Shown piece after piece: positions 37,520-49,269 of a stretch of DNA of 64,000 nt (position 1 is its first letter; every line of letters begins with the position of its first letter). The stretch covers positions 28,957,697-29,021,696 of the forward strand of contig NC_081139.1 of NCBI RefSeq assembly GCF_958295425.1, written 5' to 3'. Under the pieces are notes generated by a model. It did not search any database, had not been told where the DNA came from, and worked only from the letters and a program-made list of their open reading frames with translations. The DNA is from Solea solea. Its lineage: Eukaryota; Chordata; Actinopteri; Pleuronectiformes; Soleidae. Made by a program: the position numbers and the translations under genes.

Positions 37520-39700
37520 GTAACTACAGTAAAGAGCTGGAGAGTAAAAGGAGGTCAGAGTAAAAAATGACGACCTGCAGGTGGAGCAGTGCTGTGGTCG
37601 ATGATGTCACAACAAAACAATGACACTCAAGTGACAATGAAACGCTGTTGTGATTGATTACAGAGAGGAAACAATACGTTTGGTGTCGGATCTTAAACCC
37701 AGAGCACAAACCGTTTCCTTGTTTGGCCAAAATGTTGAAGTATACCACGTGCAATAATCTATTTTTTGATTCATACACTCATTTAAATGACTTCATCATG
37801 GACAAATATCTGGAATATATAACTCCTTATATGGACGTCCTGGGGGCGTGTGTTCATAGTTGAGTCAAAGTTATGATTCAGTTTAGTTTAGCATTTTTAT
37901 TTGTGATATAAAGTAGCGATAATTGTGCAGAAGTCACAAAATGAGAGCGTTTTTCTTTTCTTTTTGTTCATAAAAACATTTGGGCTTATTAAACATCTAC
38001 ATGAGTGTGTGGTTATTGAAATAAATGAATATGAAAGTAAATACAAGCATTTCCATTGTAAAATTAATAATTGATTAATATTTGTGAGGATGTTTGGCGA
38101 CGCGATGACGATCATTGCTGAGACTCTCCGGATGAGGTCATGTGATTGCCGGTCTGATCAAAGACTGGAGAAGAAAACTCTCATTATCTACGACACAAGA
38201 CGTTATATATGGTGAGTAAAGAAGTCAGTGGCAGACACCAAAATTCACCTTTGGTGCATTAGAACGCAAGTGAGAAGCAGAAGCTGTTTTTCCACAGACT
38301 CTCATGCAAACAGAGTTCTTGTTTATACTTTATACTTTTTACAGACTTGTATCTAAGTATATACTGTGTATATATATGTGAAGAAAGGGGAAAAGCGTCT
38401 CACGTGTTGAAGGTGACTCCGACTAAATGATGACGCACAGTGAAATCCTGCATGTGGAGCTCGGCGCGCTCGTCAATGAGACTCATCGATCGCAGCACAG
38501 ATACTAATGCGATCAATGCAGCGCGTTAGCAGGAGGTGAAGACCGTCGTCATCATCATCATCATCATCATCAGAGATGATGAGGGAGGGAAGACTGGCTG
38601 AGGGACGTCAAATGTCCACCGAAGACAAATGTGAAATAACACATGTGCAGACTTTTCACGGCGAGAAAAAGAGAAAACAATTATTCATCAAAACATACAC
38701 AATTTTACAATGGCAATACAAATACTATGACTAATTACACTCAAAATGCAATTTTGGGGTTTTATTACACACGTTTATGGGTGTGAACTTGTATTTATTA
38801 CCTCTTAAGGATCTTTTAAGAAGGTGGTTATGTTTAGGAGTAAAATGTGAAATGTGGTTGGGTCAAGGTTACGGTTAGGGACATTAGGGTGTTCAAATGA
38901 AAGGAAGTCAGTGCCGTCCTAAAAAGATAACCACACAAAACCCATGTCCGTGTGTGTTTGTACTTGGTGTATTTATATCTCTTTGTTTGTGTGTGTTTGT
39001 GAGGACCAACACTGTAAAAAAATGATAAAAAACAAGGATATTTTGGGAAGTTTGGGGAGTTTTTATTACTTATTTGGAAGTTCAGCGTTAGGTTAAATAT
39101 TATAATCTTATCTTATATCATATGCAAAGGCAGGAGCACAAGGGAACTTGCAGGGGTTTATTTATTAAAAACAAATTGATAAAATCAAATGGAGAGAATC
39201 TCTCAAAAAAAAAAACATTGCTTTATTACAACCAATTAAATCAAAAATCAAAAATCAAATTAAAAAATGACAAAAAACCCAGATCAGGTAGGACCACTGG
39301 GACTTAAAGGGATGGGATTTAGAGCAGGGGCCTCAAACTCAAATAACCTGCGGGCCACTGAGCGTCCAGTCTGGCCAGTAGAGGGCACTCAAGTGAAAAA
39401 AGTACAACTTTTTGGGTGAAAAGCAACTAAATTAAGGTAGGGCTAGTTTTGCAGTCTTTCAAAATAAAAGTGTCTATGTTGATATATGGTTCACAACAGA
39501 GATTTACTGTATTTATGATGCAAAACTCATCTTTTCTTTACTTGATATTGAGTAGTGGGCCGCATGAAATTGATTGGAGGGGCCGCATGTGGCCCCTGAG
39601 CCATGAGTTTGAGACCTCTGGTTTAGAGAGTGCTTATGAGTGTCCTCACTACGAACACTGTATAAGAATCTGTGAGTGTGAGTTTGTGTAAAATCTGCAT
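37520..39700. other. Gene-less stretch with scattered repeat fragments
   Basis: (CAT)n at 38549-38572. 39320-39620 has GGCCTCAAACTCAAATAACCTG at one end and CCTGAGCCATGAGTTTGAGA near the other, which read as inverted relatives of a hAT-like or SINE-like repeat. Confidence 0.45.
39325..39625. mobile_element. Probable non-autonomous element with inverted 'CTCAAACTC' ends
   Basis: GGGGCCTCAAACTCA near 39327 and TGAGTTTGAGACCTCT near 39605 are inverted, about 290 bp apart. The interior carries CGGGCCACTGAGCGTCCAG and GGGCCGCATGAAATTGATTG. Confidence 0.6.
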
Positions 39701-39711
39701 GGATGAAGCAG

Positions 39712-39714
39712 CAT

Positions 39715-39761
<47 letters not shown>
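39712..39761. repeat. (CAT)n(CAG)n compound microsatellite
   Basis: About seven CAT then nine CAG triplets. Confidence 0.9.
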
Positions 39762-39763
<2 letters not shown>

Positions 39764-39987
39764 TTCACACTGTGTGTGTGTGTGTGTTAGTGTTTCAGTG
39801 ATGTGTCCAACAGCTCCTTCTCTCCCAGGACTCGAGACAAACTCCATATTTCAGCAAACACTTGTCAACATAATGACATCAGTTTTCATAGAAATTCCAG
39901 TGTCTTTAACTCTTTAAGTCACTGACGCTCAGATGAAAACATGATTCAAACTGATTCATCTGCTGATTCTTTGATGTGTAAAACTAG

Positions 39988-40242
39988 GGTTATCAAAGCA
40001 GAATTAGTGACATTCATTTCATTTCATTTTCACAATTAATCAAATACTTGTTTGGTCCATTAAAATGTCAGAAAATGTTTCTCAAACGTCTTGTTTTGTC
40101 CACTAACTAAAAATAGTTCTGTTTTAATGATGAATTTGTTGTTAAATGGAGCAAAGAAACCTGAAAATATTCACATTTAAGAAGCTGCTAAATTTAAAAA
40201 ACACAAACCAATTAATTGATTATACAAAATAGCTAGTTGTCT
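39988..40242 (+). mobile_element. hAT-type MITE (TAGGGCTGCAAC family) copy 2
   Basis: CATTTTCACAATTAATCAAA, TGGTCCATTAAAATGTCAGA, ATATTCACATTTAAGAAGCT and CCAATTAATTGATTATACAA follow the same order as the copy at 54493-54738. Confidence 0.75.
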
Positions 40243-40311
40243 ATCTGAAAAACGATTTCAATTGTTCTTGATAAAATATATTTCTGCAGTTTTTCTGATT
40301 TAATTGGATAT

Positions 40312-40560
40312 TTATATATATATATAATTATAAATATATATATATATCTATACATATATGTATAGATATATATATATACACAGATATATATAATTGGATA
40401 TATGTATACATAATGCATCTTTCATTTTTTTAATTTACAAAACAATATTACTTAAAGAAATACACATTTGTTTCTAAAATTTAATTAGATCATTTGTTTT
40501 CCTAATATAAATATATACATACATATATCAATACATATATGTATATACATATTTCTGCTG
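40312..40560. repeat. TATA/TATG simple repeats
   Basis: TATATA and TACATA runs at 40312-40410 and 40508-40550. Confidence 0.85.
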
Positions 40561-41082
40561 TATTTTCATTGAAAAAAGTTTTCCAGATTTTTTTTCTTAC
40601 ATTTCAGCAGTTTTGATTAGGTCATTAAGATAAAAAATATTCCATAAAAAAATACATTTCAGCTGTTTTTCTGAACTAAAAATAAAATGTTAGTTCTGCT
40701 CTGTTTCTCTGAATTAATGAGATAACTTCTCCATATTAAAAATAAGTTTTAGCTTGTTTTTAAATCAACAAAATCATTTTTTTTTTTTTAAATCAATGAG
40801 ACATTTAAAAACAAAAATCATTCTCTTCTCCAGAGCTTCATTTAACAGTTTAACACTAAAACATGGTTTAGTTTAATCTGCTTTAATTTAGTCTTTAAAA
40901 CACAAACTACGCCTCACACATACTGATTAAGATGAATTTCCTGGTTTAAATACAGTCAGTGTTACAGGAATGACAGTAAAAAATGAAATACTTTGTCATT
41001 TATAAAAAAGTAGTCTCTAATGTTCCCGTAAATGGATACAACTGAGTGAGCGTTGAAAGTATTCCAGTAGTATTTTGAGTAT

Positions 41083-41187
41083 GCGAGCGTGTAGGAAACA
41101 CAGCGAGCGTGTAGGAAACACAGCGAGCGTGTAGGAAACACAGCGAGCGTGTAGGAAACACAGCGAGCGTGTAGGAAACACAGCGAG
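41083..41187. repeat. 20-bp minisatellite, about five identical copies
   Basis: The unit CAGCGAGCGTGTAGGAAACA is identical at 41101, 41121, 41141 and 41161, with partial units at both ends. Confidence 0.97.
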
Positions 41188-41333
41188 GTCTCTGCTCACA
41201 GTCGCTGGTTCTCTGTGTAACAATCTGTGTCTCTGTGGCGTAAAAAAGAGCAGGAACAAAGTGTTCCATCATCTTCACTCTGTCAGCACCAAGACAAAGA
41301 GCTGCCTCCGAGCAAGCACAGCCGGTCATAGGT

Positions 41334-41387
41334 GACACACACACACGCACACACACACGCACACACGCACACACACACACACCACAC

Positions 41388-41428
<41 letters not shown>

Positions 41429-41562
41429 TGCACACACACACACGCACGCACACACCACACACACGCACACACATATTTAGCCACTGGAGACAAGCCTGGC
41501 TAGAGGAGTAGCTGGCTGGAGCGCCCTTGGCTTGATCTTCAGGCCTGGCCACTGTTAATGGA

Positions 41563-41619
<57 letters not shown>

Positions 41620-41664
41620 ACACACACACACACACACACACACCCACACACACACACACACACA
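41334..41664. repeat. Two long (CA)n arrays
   Basis: CA with CG interruptions at 41334-41471 and nearly pure CA at 41562-41664. They open Val/Cys-rich pseudo-ORFs on the minus strand. Confidence 0.95.
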
Positions 41665-41739
41665 TGGACAGAGCGATCCTCACACTGACGTCCATTCATT
41701 AGTAAAGCCAAAACAACGTGTCATCCATAACCTTAACCA

Positions 41740-41860
41740 GAACCAGTTCCTCAGGAATGAGGTTCTGCCTCATTAAGACACAGGTTTTGGTCTCCATGAG
41801 GACTAGTGGTCCAGACAAGGTCAGGGTTTATGACAGAAAAGGTGCTAAAGAGGTAACACA
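41740..41860 (+). repeat. CA-associated dispersed repeat 'GGTTTTGGTCTCCATGAGGA', copy 3
   Basis: CAGGTTTTGGTCTCCATGAG near 41782, then GACAAGGTCAGGGTTTATGA. Confidence 0.75.
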
Positions 41861-41869
41861 CACACTTTC

Positions 41870-43380
41870 ATCATGTCCCACCGTCCACTGACCTTTGTTG
41901 TCCCTCTGAACCCCCCCACCTTGAGACTCCTGCTGTCCTGTCACAATGCTCTGCGGTGACCCCTGCTGGGCAGCTGGAGGTGGTGATGGGAGCTGCGGGG
42001 GGGGCGGGGTCATGTATGAGTGTGCTGGGGTACAAAAGAGAAGAGGTCGTAAGGCGACATCGGCACAAGTCCCTTTTAAAGTGAGAGAAGTCTATAAGCG
42101 CTGCTGGTTCTGGTTTTGATTGAAAACTCCCAGGCTGAGTTTTTGCCTGGAAATAAAAGTCTGGATACTCAAAACAGCAAAATTGAATAAGTGTAGGTAC
42201 ACAAATAAAAGTACCAGTGCTCGGATAAGTAAAATTAGAAGTGCTAGTATGCAAATAAAGGTACCGGTACTCAAAGTGCTGGTACGCAGATAAAAGTGCT
42301 GCTTCTCAATAATAGTAAAATTAAGATAAAAGTCACTTAAAGTACTAAGTAGTAACTCTAAATCGCTGCTTAAAACAAAGAAGACAAAGATAAAATGTGC
42401 TTGCTCACCTTAGACTTGCATTCCAACCTTAATGATCAGAGTCTAAGTCGATAAAAACAAGTTTAAATCCAGGTTTATACTGTTTTTTTCACCCCTGGGA
42501 AAGCAGCTGCTAGCATTCGCAGCTAGCATTCTACAAAAACACACAAACCTGAAAAACAAATAACTGTCACTGACACAAAAGCTACTTCCTTTAGTGAGTT
42601 CATATTAAACTTTTAGTCTCGTTAAAGACAGATTTCCTCTTTACAGTGAACGACAACTTTAATGTTCTCAGGTTTGAACCAGAGTCTCCGCAGCTGTGTT
42701 TCAGTACACGAGGACTAACTGTAGAGCACAGATATGAGACAAGGCTGCACCAGTGTCTCCTGAAGACGCTCAGTAAACCCTGCTCACAGCGAGGCAGTGA
42801 ACATGGATTCATTGGCACAAACTGTTGTTTTGTCTCCCAATCTTGGCTTCACCTGTGTGTCATTTATTCACCTACAGTTTGTTTTCTTGTTATGTGTGGA
42901 TCCTGGTTCACTGGTGTTTTAAATGGCGACTGCTGTCTCACTTCATCCCTTTTCCACCAACATTTTCCTTTATTACCAGGTACTTATTTACCTGGAAAAA
43001 AGAATTCTCTGTTAGGTCTGTGTTTCCACCGCATGTCAAAACAACACTCGATCGTTTCGATCGTTTCATGCTGAACGTCCGCCTCAGCAAATACACTCAA
43101 ATATATTTGAAATGAAATAATAACATTAGTTCTTCTTTCTTCGAACAGCTGCAAAAAAAATAAATAGGAGTTAATTCTAAATTTGCTTTTAAAAGAAAAT
43201 AAAGCAAAATAATCATTACTTGATGTGGATTACACATGGATTACCTGGTGTTCCTGTGTGAACACAGTCCATGCTGCCCTCTCCTCAGCTGGGGTGAAGT
43301 CATTAATCCCTCTGCTGACATTGTTGATTCACCCTCACATTATGACGGCCAAACATCTGTCATGTGGTGCAGCATATTTA
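41870..43380. other. Gene-less stretch with a degenerate 'AAATAAAAGTACC' repeat
   Basis: 42180-42320 repeats CAAATAAAAGTACCAGTGCT-like units about every 40 bp. The rest is unassigned. ORFs here (e.g. 42646-43074) have no recognisable domain. Confidence 0.45.
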
Positions 43381-43800
43381 TGAAAAACCACAGGAAACAC
43401 GGGGTCCCATTTCCGGGCCCCTGATCCCCAGGCTGTTTTAAAAGTTATTAAAAATCCTAACCTGCCGCCAGATAAAGATGAGAAATAGGAGGATTGGAAA
43501 CTGACGAGTGAGGGAAGAAAAGCCCAGACACATTCCTATGTCAGACCTCAGTGTCCATGCACATCACAATCCAGTCAAATATTCGATTACATTATTCTCC
43601 AATTTCTGCTCCCTGTCAGCCTCGGGGGCCCAGGGGCCTCGCTAGCACCATGAGCCCAGGAAATGTTAACTCTGCAGCCATCTGTGGTGATAGCACGACA
43701 TATTGGAAATCAAAGCAGGAACAGGAGGAGGGGGCAGAGGGCAGATCCCCCGGCCCCCGGACAGGCTCCGCTCTGGCCAGGAATTACCGTAGTCAGAAGA
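43380..43800. promoter_or_regulatory. Complex block, candidate conserved element
   Basis: GGCCCCTGATCCCCAGGCTG, TAAAAGTTATTAAAAATCC and CCGCCAGATAAAGATGAG near 43415-43480, then GC-rich unique sequence with GGGGCCCAGGGGCC near 43624. No repeats. Confidence 0.3.
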
Positions 43801-44028
43801 GGTGAATGTTTTTCACGGCATACACACATATTGCACCGCACGTACATGTGTCTGTGGGTTTGGGTGAAAATGACGCGCAGAGAGGAAGAAACACCAGTCA
43901 TCACCTTTCTTTCCCTCTATTATTTTACAATTTGGACTCCATGATATTATCATTTCCCTAGAATCCCATGGAAAGCAGAGATATTGACCTAGAACTAGTC
44001 GCACATTAATAAAGAGTCAAATATACGG

Positions 44029-44036
44029 TATATATG

Positions 44037-44090
<54 letters not shown>

Positions 44091-44182
44091 ATTATGCAAT
44101 AAACTCATTGTGTTATAATATGTCATCAGAGATTAATCCTCAGGTCTCATTATGGACATTTTTGTGCAGTTTATTATTTTTA

Positions 44183-44231
<49 letters not shown>

Positions 44232-44240
44232 CATATATTA
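44029..44240. repeat. (TA)n microsatellites
   Basis: TA run at 44041-44083 and a second at 44178-44235. Confidence 0.9.
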
Positions 44241-44347
44241 TTTAGTCCATCCCTTTTGATCTGGCCATTATTTTTGGCTGTGTAAGTGCATATGGCAAAC
44301 TGTAGTAAGACAGTCTCTCTCTCTCTCTTGACACATTTTGGGATTTA

Positions 44348-44910
44348 CTCTTAAGTCATTAGATGACAAAAACGTCCACTTCCAAAAACTGTTGGAAAAA
44401 CTGTTACAGGTTAATATTTTTCCTGCATAAATCTGTTAAACAACAAAACTACCAAACCTTCAATCACTTTGAGGATTTTAACCTTTTAAATGGTAGTTTG
44501 GTTATACTTGATTACTGTTATTTATTTATTTTTTAAAAAGGTTTACAAGAGTTATCTCGTCATTTCATATAACTAATTTTGGGTGGCTGGGTATTTTTTT
44601 TTTTAAATTGAAATAAGTCTTGGATATGTCAAAGATTAGCCACAAACATTTATTTAGGTCCATTAATAGTTTTTGTGTAACATCAGATTTATGTAAATGT
44701 GCTACCCTCTGGACAAAAATGTCCACTTCCACAATGTGCTATAAAAATCTGGTTTTTGGGGTTAAATCATTTGATCAACTTCTATCCTGATCAAAACTAA
44801 CTATCAGATATTGAATAATTATCAGCATTTTAACCGTTTAAATGCCAGTTTAGTTGCCATTTTACAGCAGTTTTTGGAAGTGGACATTTTTGTCCTTAAT
44901 GATTTAAGAG
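44348..44910. mobile_element. 563-bp non-autonomous DNA transposon with about 44-bp inverted ends
   Basis: The left end runs CTCTTAAGTCATTAGATGAC and continues AAAAACGTCCACTTCC to about 44392. The right end (44867-44910) reads as its reverse complement with few mismatches. A third internal direct copy (GGACAAAAATGTCCACTTCC) is at 44712-44731. No ORF. The target duplication is not clear. Confidence 0.8.
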
Positions 44911-45199
44911 AGCAGTCAATTAAACGCCTGAGAGCTAAGGAAACAGCTTACTTTTGGCCATTTCTTTCAAAATGTAACTACATTTAAACCTCAAAGACTT
45001 TGCTACCCCTCTCAAAAAACAGAGGAGAAATAAATAAACATTATTTTGAGGTCATAAAAAACAACAACAACATTCCATACAATCAAATAATTATGTCTTA
45101 AATTTCTGCTAAATTAAAATAATGTCACCTAAATTTTACACACTTGGCCTTTTAAGTAAAAGACTACATTTTAAAAACTTTTATTGGCAGGGGGAAAAA

Positions 45200-45400
45200 A
45201 AGGATGTGCCACGGAGCATCTGTGGAGTGTGGGAATGTACTTGAATCAGCAGATGCTGACGTTTTGTCTGGCAGCTTCAGCCTCTGTCTTTTAATATGCA
45301 GCCATCAAACTGTATTTAACATCCTTTCACACAGTTCCTGTTTTAAAACGAGTCAGCACAATGCTCTAAAGATGTTTTGGAGGTTGTTTTTTTTCCACAC
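45200..45400. promoter_or_regulatory. Complex block, candidate conserved element
   Basis: GGAATGTACTTGAATCAGCA, TTTTAATATGCAGCCATCAA and GAGTCAGCACAATG form a unique segment in AT-rich surroundings. Confidence 0.25.
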
Positions 45401-46960
45401 AACACATGGAGGTGACCTTGGCAGGGGTTTTCCTTTGTGATGCCAAAGCCAGACAGACATGAGGAGTAATAAATAAAAGAAGAAGAAAAGAAGCTACAGT
45501 AGATGGTAATCGCAGCTCTATTTCTGAATAAAAAACACAAACTAAGTCCATAGAAATACAAAACACTGTCAAAGGAATACCAGGCTCACTCAATACCAGC
45601 TGTTAGACGCCCAAAAACCACCCATACATAAGGACAACCAGTCACACCTCTTCAAACCGTCCACACCTCACTTCCAGGTGAGGTTTTAGCTGCCATGTGA
45701 TGGAGGGAGGTATACAAATGAATCTGCTGTAACAGAAGGGAGAGAGGATAAGAAGATTTACACAAATCTAACAGAGAATCAGGACTGGCACCGAGAACAG
45801 CGGCCAAGAAAACCTGAAGAGTCGTCTGAGTGGCGTGGTGCCATTCTCTTAATTCCGTTGTTAAGTTACTGTCTCGTTTCTGCTCCTGTGAGTTTGCCTG
45901 TGTAACCAGCTCTGGTTTTCTCACCCTGGTGATTGTCATTATGCTGCCTCAGCAGTGAGAGGCTCTGAAGGGACGAGCCGTCACACTCTGGTGGGGGATT
46001 TCAAATTTCACGCCTGTACCGTGAGACGGAATAGGATGTGGTGGTGGGGGTGGTGGGGGAAGGGCTTCTTTGGAGATGGAGCTAATTAAGGAAGCAATAC
46101 ACCACCTGTGTGTGTGTTCATCCAAATAGCTCATGAAGGGGTTTTTGGCTCCTCGACAATGACGGCGCAGAGAAAAGCCACTCTGAACAGGACCCTGGAT
46201 GAACTGTAAGTTTCCCGTTCAGACCTGGGTATTAACCTTCACACTCCACAGTGATCCAACCACATGTGGTGAGTCCTAAGTTCGAGTGTTCACACCTGGC
46301 ATGAAAATATGTCCTGGGTGCATCTCCTGTGACCACATGAGATCAGCTCCGGGACCTGGATTTAAATACACACTGATGATGTTACGGCTGTTCTTGTGAT
46401 GGACACGAGTGTTTGAAAAGTTGGTTATTCATAACAAGGACACAAGGGATAGGACAAGATGAGTTCACCTTGAAAGAGCTCCTCGAAGATCAACACGCTG
46501 TAGATCTCACAAGTGATGAACGTTACCATGGTCATTGAATGCATCTCATTAGCTCAACACGCGAACCGTGAACCCTGCTTTACTTATGACATTAAGCTCT
46601 CATACGTTTGCCAAGGTTCCCACTGGACATTTTTTGTTAAATTCACAAACTTTCAAGGATTTCAAGGAACCGTGGGAAGAAGTATTAGCATGTTCAACAA
46701 ATAATACCATCGTATATTGAAATAGCATAGCAGAAATGCCTGCAGGGGAGAAAGTGTGTGGGCACTGATTAGTATTAAAAACAAAATGCTGAGGAGGCGA
46801 TCTCTAATGTCTCCCAAGTATCTCAGGAAGGTGTCCTCGCAAGACAGATTGGGGGTGTTCAGACCTGAACTCAGCATGGTCTGGATGTGTTTGATTACCC
46901 AGTATAGATGTTAATACCAGGTCTGTTCCACTGATCAAGCATCTGCAGGTTAGATCCTTT
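45400..46960. other. Gene-less stretch, nothing specific seen
   Basis: Unique DNA; short ORFs without domains. A G/T-rich GGTGGTGGGGGTGG run lies at 46040. Confidence 0.45.
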
Positions 46961-46974
46961 CAGTCAGTTCAAAC

Positions 46975-47240
46975 TGTGAGATCTGCCAGTGGTTGTGGCA
47001 CTAGATGGCAGACGGCCTGATTCAGATGTCCGCCTGGCGATTGGCGCTGTCAGAACGGCCAGGTCGGGGGAAATCAGAGGGGAAAAAAAAGCTGAAGACG
47101 ACTGCTCTCCACTGTCATCAATCACCTGCCTGTAGCCGGGGCCAATCCGCCCGGGCCTCGGGCCCCAGGATTCGTCAGAGAGGACGAGATCTGACATCCA
47201 GAAAAATGAGCTCAAGCCTCTGCAAGTCAGGACATATCGG
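46975..47240. promoter_or_regulatory. Complex block, candidate regulatory element with CTCF-like core
   Basis: GTGGCACTAGATGGCAGACG at 46996-47015 resembles the vertebrate CTCF core (CCANNAGRGGGC class) only loosely. The following 200 bp are GC-rich and unique. Confidence 0.25.
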
Positions 47241-47417
47241 AGTCCAATGTCACGGATTCTCTCAGCGTGAGAGGTCTCCGTTCAAATGGAATAAGCGAAA
47301 CACGAAATGTGTATCTATATTTTATCTTCTTCTATTTTTGTTCAGGTTCTGACAGTCGCTCCCTGAAGATTGGCCTTCCTGGCAGTTAGAAGACAAGGAA
47401 TTGTAGTGAAATAACAC

Positions 47418-47419
<2 letters not shown>

Positions 47420-47452
<33 letters not shown>

Positions 47453-47484
47453 TCTCTCAGTCACTCCCACATGCTTTCTCTCTG

Positions 47485-47526
<42 letters not shown>
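47420..47526. repeat. (GT)n then (CA)n microsatellites
   Basis: GT at 47420-47451 and CA at 47487-47525, opposite orientation, 35 bp apart. Confidence 0.9.
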
Positions 47527-47527
<1 letters not shown>

Positions 47528-47593
47528 CATAAAGTGCAGTCATCAGGCTGAAAATGATTAATGCCCCTTTTTGTCCATCATGGCATCTGGAGC

Positions 47594-47630
47594 ACCGTAT
47601 CTGTCCCGCTGGGACCGGGACAGATACGGT
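47594..47630. repeat. Perfect 15-bp inverted repeat with 7-nt loop
   Basis: ACCGTATCTGTCCCG at 47594-47608 and CGGGACAGATACGGT at 47616-47630, with loop CTGGGAC. It lies in a complex block with AAAATGATTAATGCCCC just upstream. Confidence 0.97.
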
Positions 47631-48049
47631 TCCCGCTTCAGGGATTAAGCCGCCCTTCGCCCTCTCTCCTGAGGCTGCAGGTAAGAGTTCCCTCTCCTGT
47701 AGCCAGCGCTGGTCGCTCTTCATCCTCCTCCTCCTCCTCCCTCCTCAGAGGCTGGGCCCACCTCGGAGCTCAGCACATTAAGCAGGGATGATATTTATGA
47801 TGTGGAAATGGTCTGCTATTTATTCAGCGTACAGAGGACGTGGAGATGTTTCATCGCAGTCCCTCAAACTCCTCTTCCTCTGCCGATCTATCTTCCCCCA
47901 CAAATCGTTCTCCGCTCTTCTCTCTTTCCTCTTCCACCTTTTTTTTTTGTCTGCCACACTATCTGTCACTATCTCCCTTGTCCATACTTTAAAATATCCC
48001 CAGTGCGCCTACAATTCTCTGAGTTTATTACATTATTGATACACAGGTC

Positions 48050-48380
48050 GACTCACTGTCTGAGGGTCCTGACGTTTACTAAGGGGTTCAAGTGGACCAG
48101 TGTGCTTGAAAAAAGAAACCAATGACCTTTGAGAGGTGAAAATTAAATCATCTGTTTTTACTTTTCACTGACCAGATAGAGCCAAGAGATGCATGTGAAA
48201 CCTCTTTACTTCTTACAGCCACACAATAATTGCAAAATAAGTGCAATTATCAGATTAAGATTAAAATGTTAAAAGTCCAAACAGCATTATGATGAAATTC
48301 TGTCAACTGTCAATTAGATTTTTTTTTTCCATGAAAGTGAAAAATCAGTTTTTCACATCGTGCAAGAAAATTCTCATTAG
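48050..48380. other. Gene-less stretch, nothing specific seen
   Basis: AT-rich unique DNA. Confidence 0.5.
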
Positions 48381-48383
48381 AAA

Positions 48384-48549
48384 TACAGTCCTGGCCACTT
48401 TATTAGGTACACAGAGGTGGTCTGGTGCTTCTGTGGATGGTTGTGAGTGAAAATCCTAGTAGATTGGCAAATTCACAAATGCGCTGATTAGATGTTTTCC
48501 TTAAAAGCAGTTGTAAAGGTGTACCTAATAAAGTGGCTGGTGAGGCGGC
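48384..48549. mobile_element. Tc1-like MITE (TTATTAGGTACAC family), about 165 bp
   Basis: GGCCACTTTATTAGGTACAC at 48393-48412 and GTGTACCTAATAAAGTGGC at 48520-48538 are inverted. The interior GTGAAAATCCTAGTAGATTG resembles a stretch of the transposase region of the autonomous fish element (recalled), so it looks like a deletion derivative. Confidence 0.85.
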
Positions 48550-49110
48550 TGTGTTGCCACTGAAATGGTTGAAAAACCATTCAATATTTTCTTCAAGTCT
48601 TTTTATGACTCAAATCTCTCCTCAGATCTGTGTGAAAAAAAAAAGTGACATTTATTTCAGTGAATATGTGACGCTGTCGTGAGAGAGCGTGATTACGGAC
48701 TACTTCAATATTGTTGCCAAGCTCTACAACTCTCTTAAATCTGCTGTGCTGCTTTGGTTTTTATGACGGTGAAGTGTCTGCTTTTATGGGACAGGGAGCT
48801 GCAGTTTCCTCAGATATTCTTAGCAACTCCAAACTTTAAAAAGAAAGAGGAGCCCTGAATATTCTGTGCCACAAAATGTTAAAAATGTCTGCAATTTCCG
48901 GTTCATTAACAATTTGTGTGGTTCAGGTGTTTCATACAATGTGAATACAAGATTCATTTCAAATAAAAGTAAAAGCAATCATTAAAAAAAAGTACCTAAT
49001 GAATTTAGCTAAGTTTCATTTATTCGAAGATATGAGCCCAATAAAAAACATGTGAAGCTAACTGTGAAGCAAAACTACCAGTTAGCCAAAGTTTTAGTTA
49101 ACCTTTCACT
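48550..49110. other. Gene-less stretch, nothing specific seen
   Basis: AT-rich unique DNA. Confidence 0.5.
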
Positions 49111-49119
49111 TACATGTGG

Positions 49120-49268
49120 GGTGGAGTGGCTCAGTGGTTCAGACCAGTACCCTGCGTGCGAAAGACATCATGGTCGCAAGTTCGACTTCACCCCTGGCTG
49201 ATTGTACTCAATTCCATTGTAAGTCGCTTTGGGTAAAAGCGACTGCTAAATGACATGTAATGTAACAT
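49120..49268 (+). mobile_element. tRNA-derived SINE with TGTAA tail
   Basis: GTGGCTCAGTGGTTCAGACC gives a box A-like segment and CGCAAGTTCGACTTCACCCC gives box B. The body then runs TAAGTCGCTTTGGGTAAAAG and GCGACTGCTAAATGACATGT, ending TGTAATGTAA. The tail matches the L2-related tail common in fish SINEs (recalled). Confidence 0.85.
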
Positions 49269-49269
49269 G

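Noticed and set aside
49120..49200. Possible functional tRNA gene
   Set aside because: It has box A- and B-like motifs but is followed by a SINE body and TGTAA tail, and the tRNA part does not fold cleanly.
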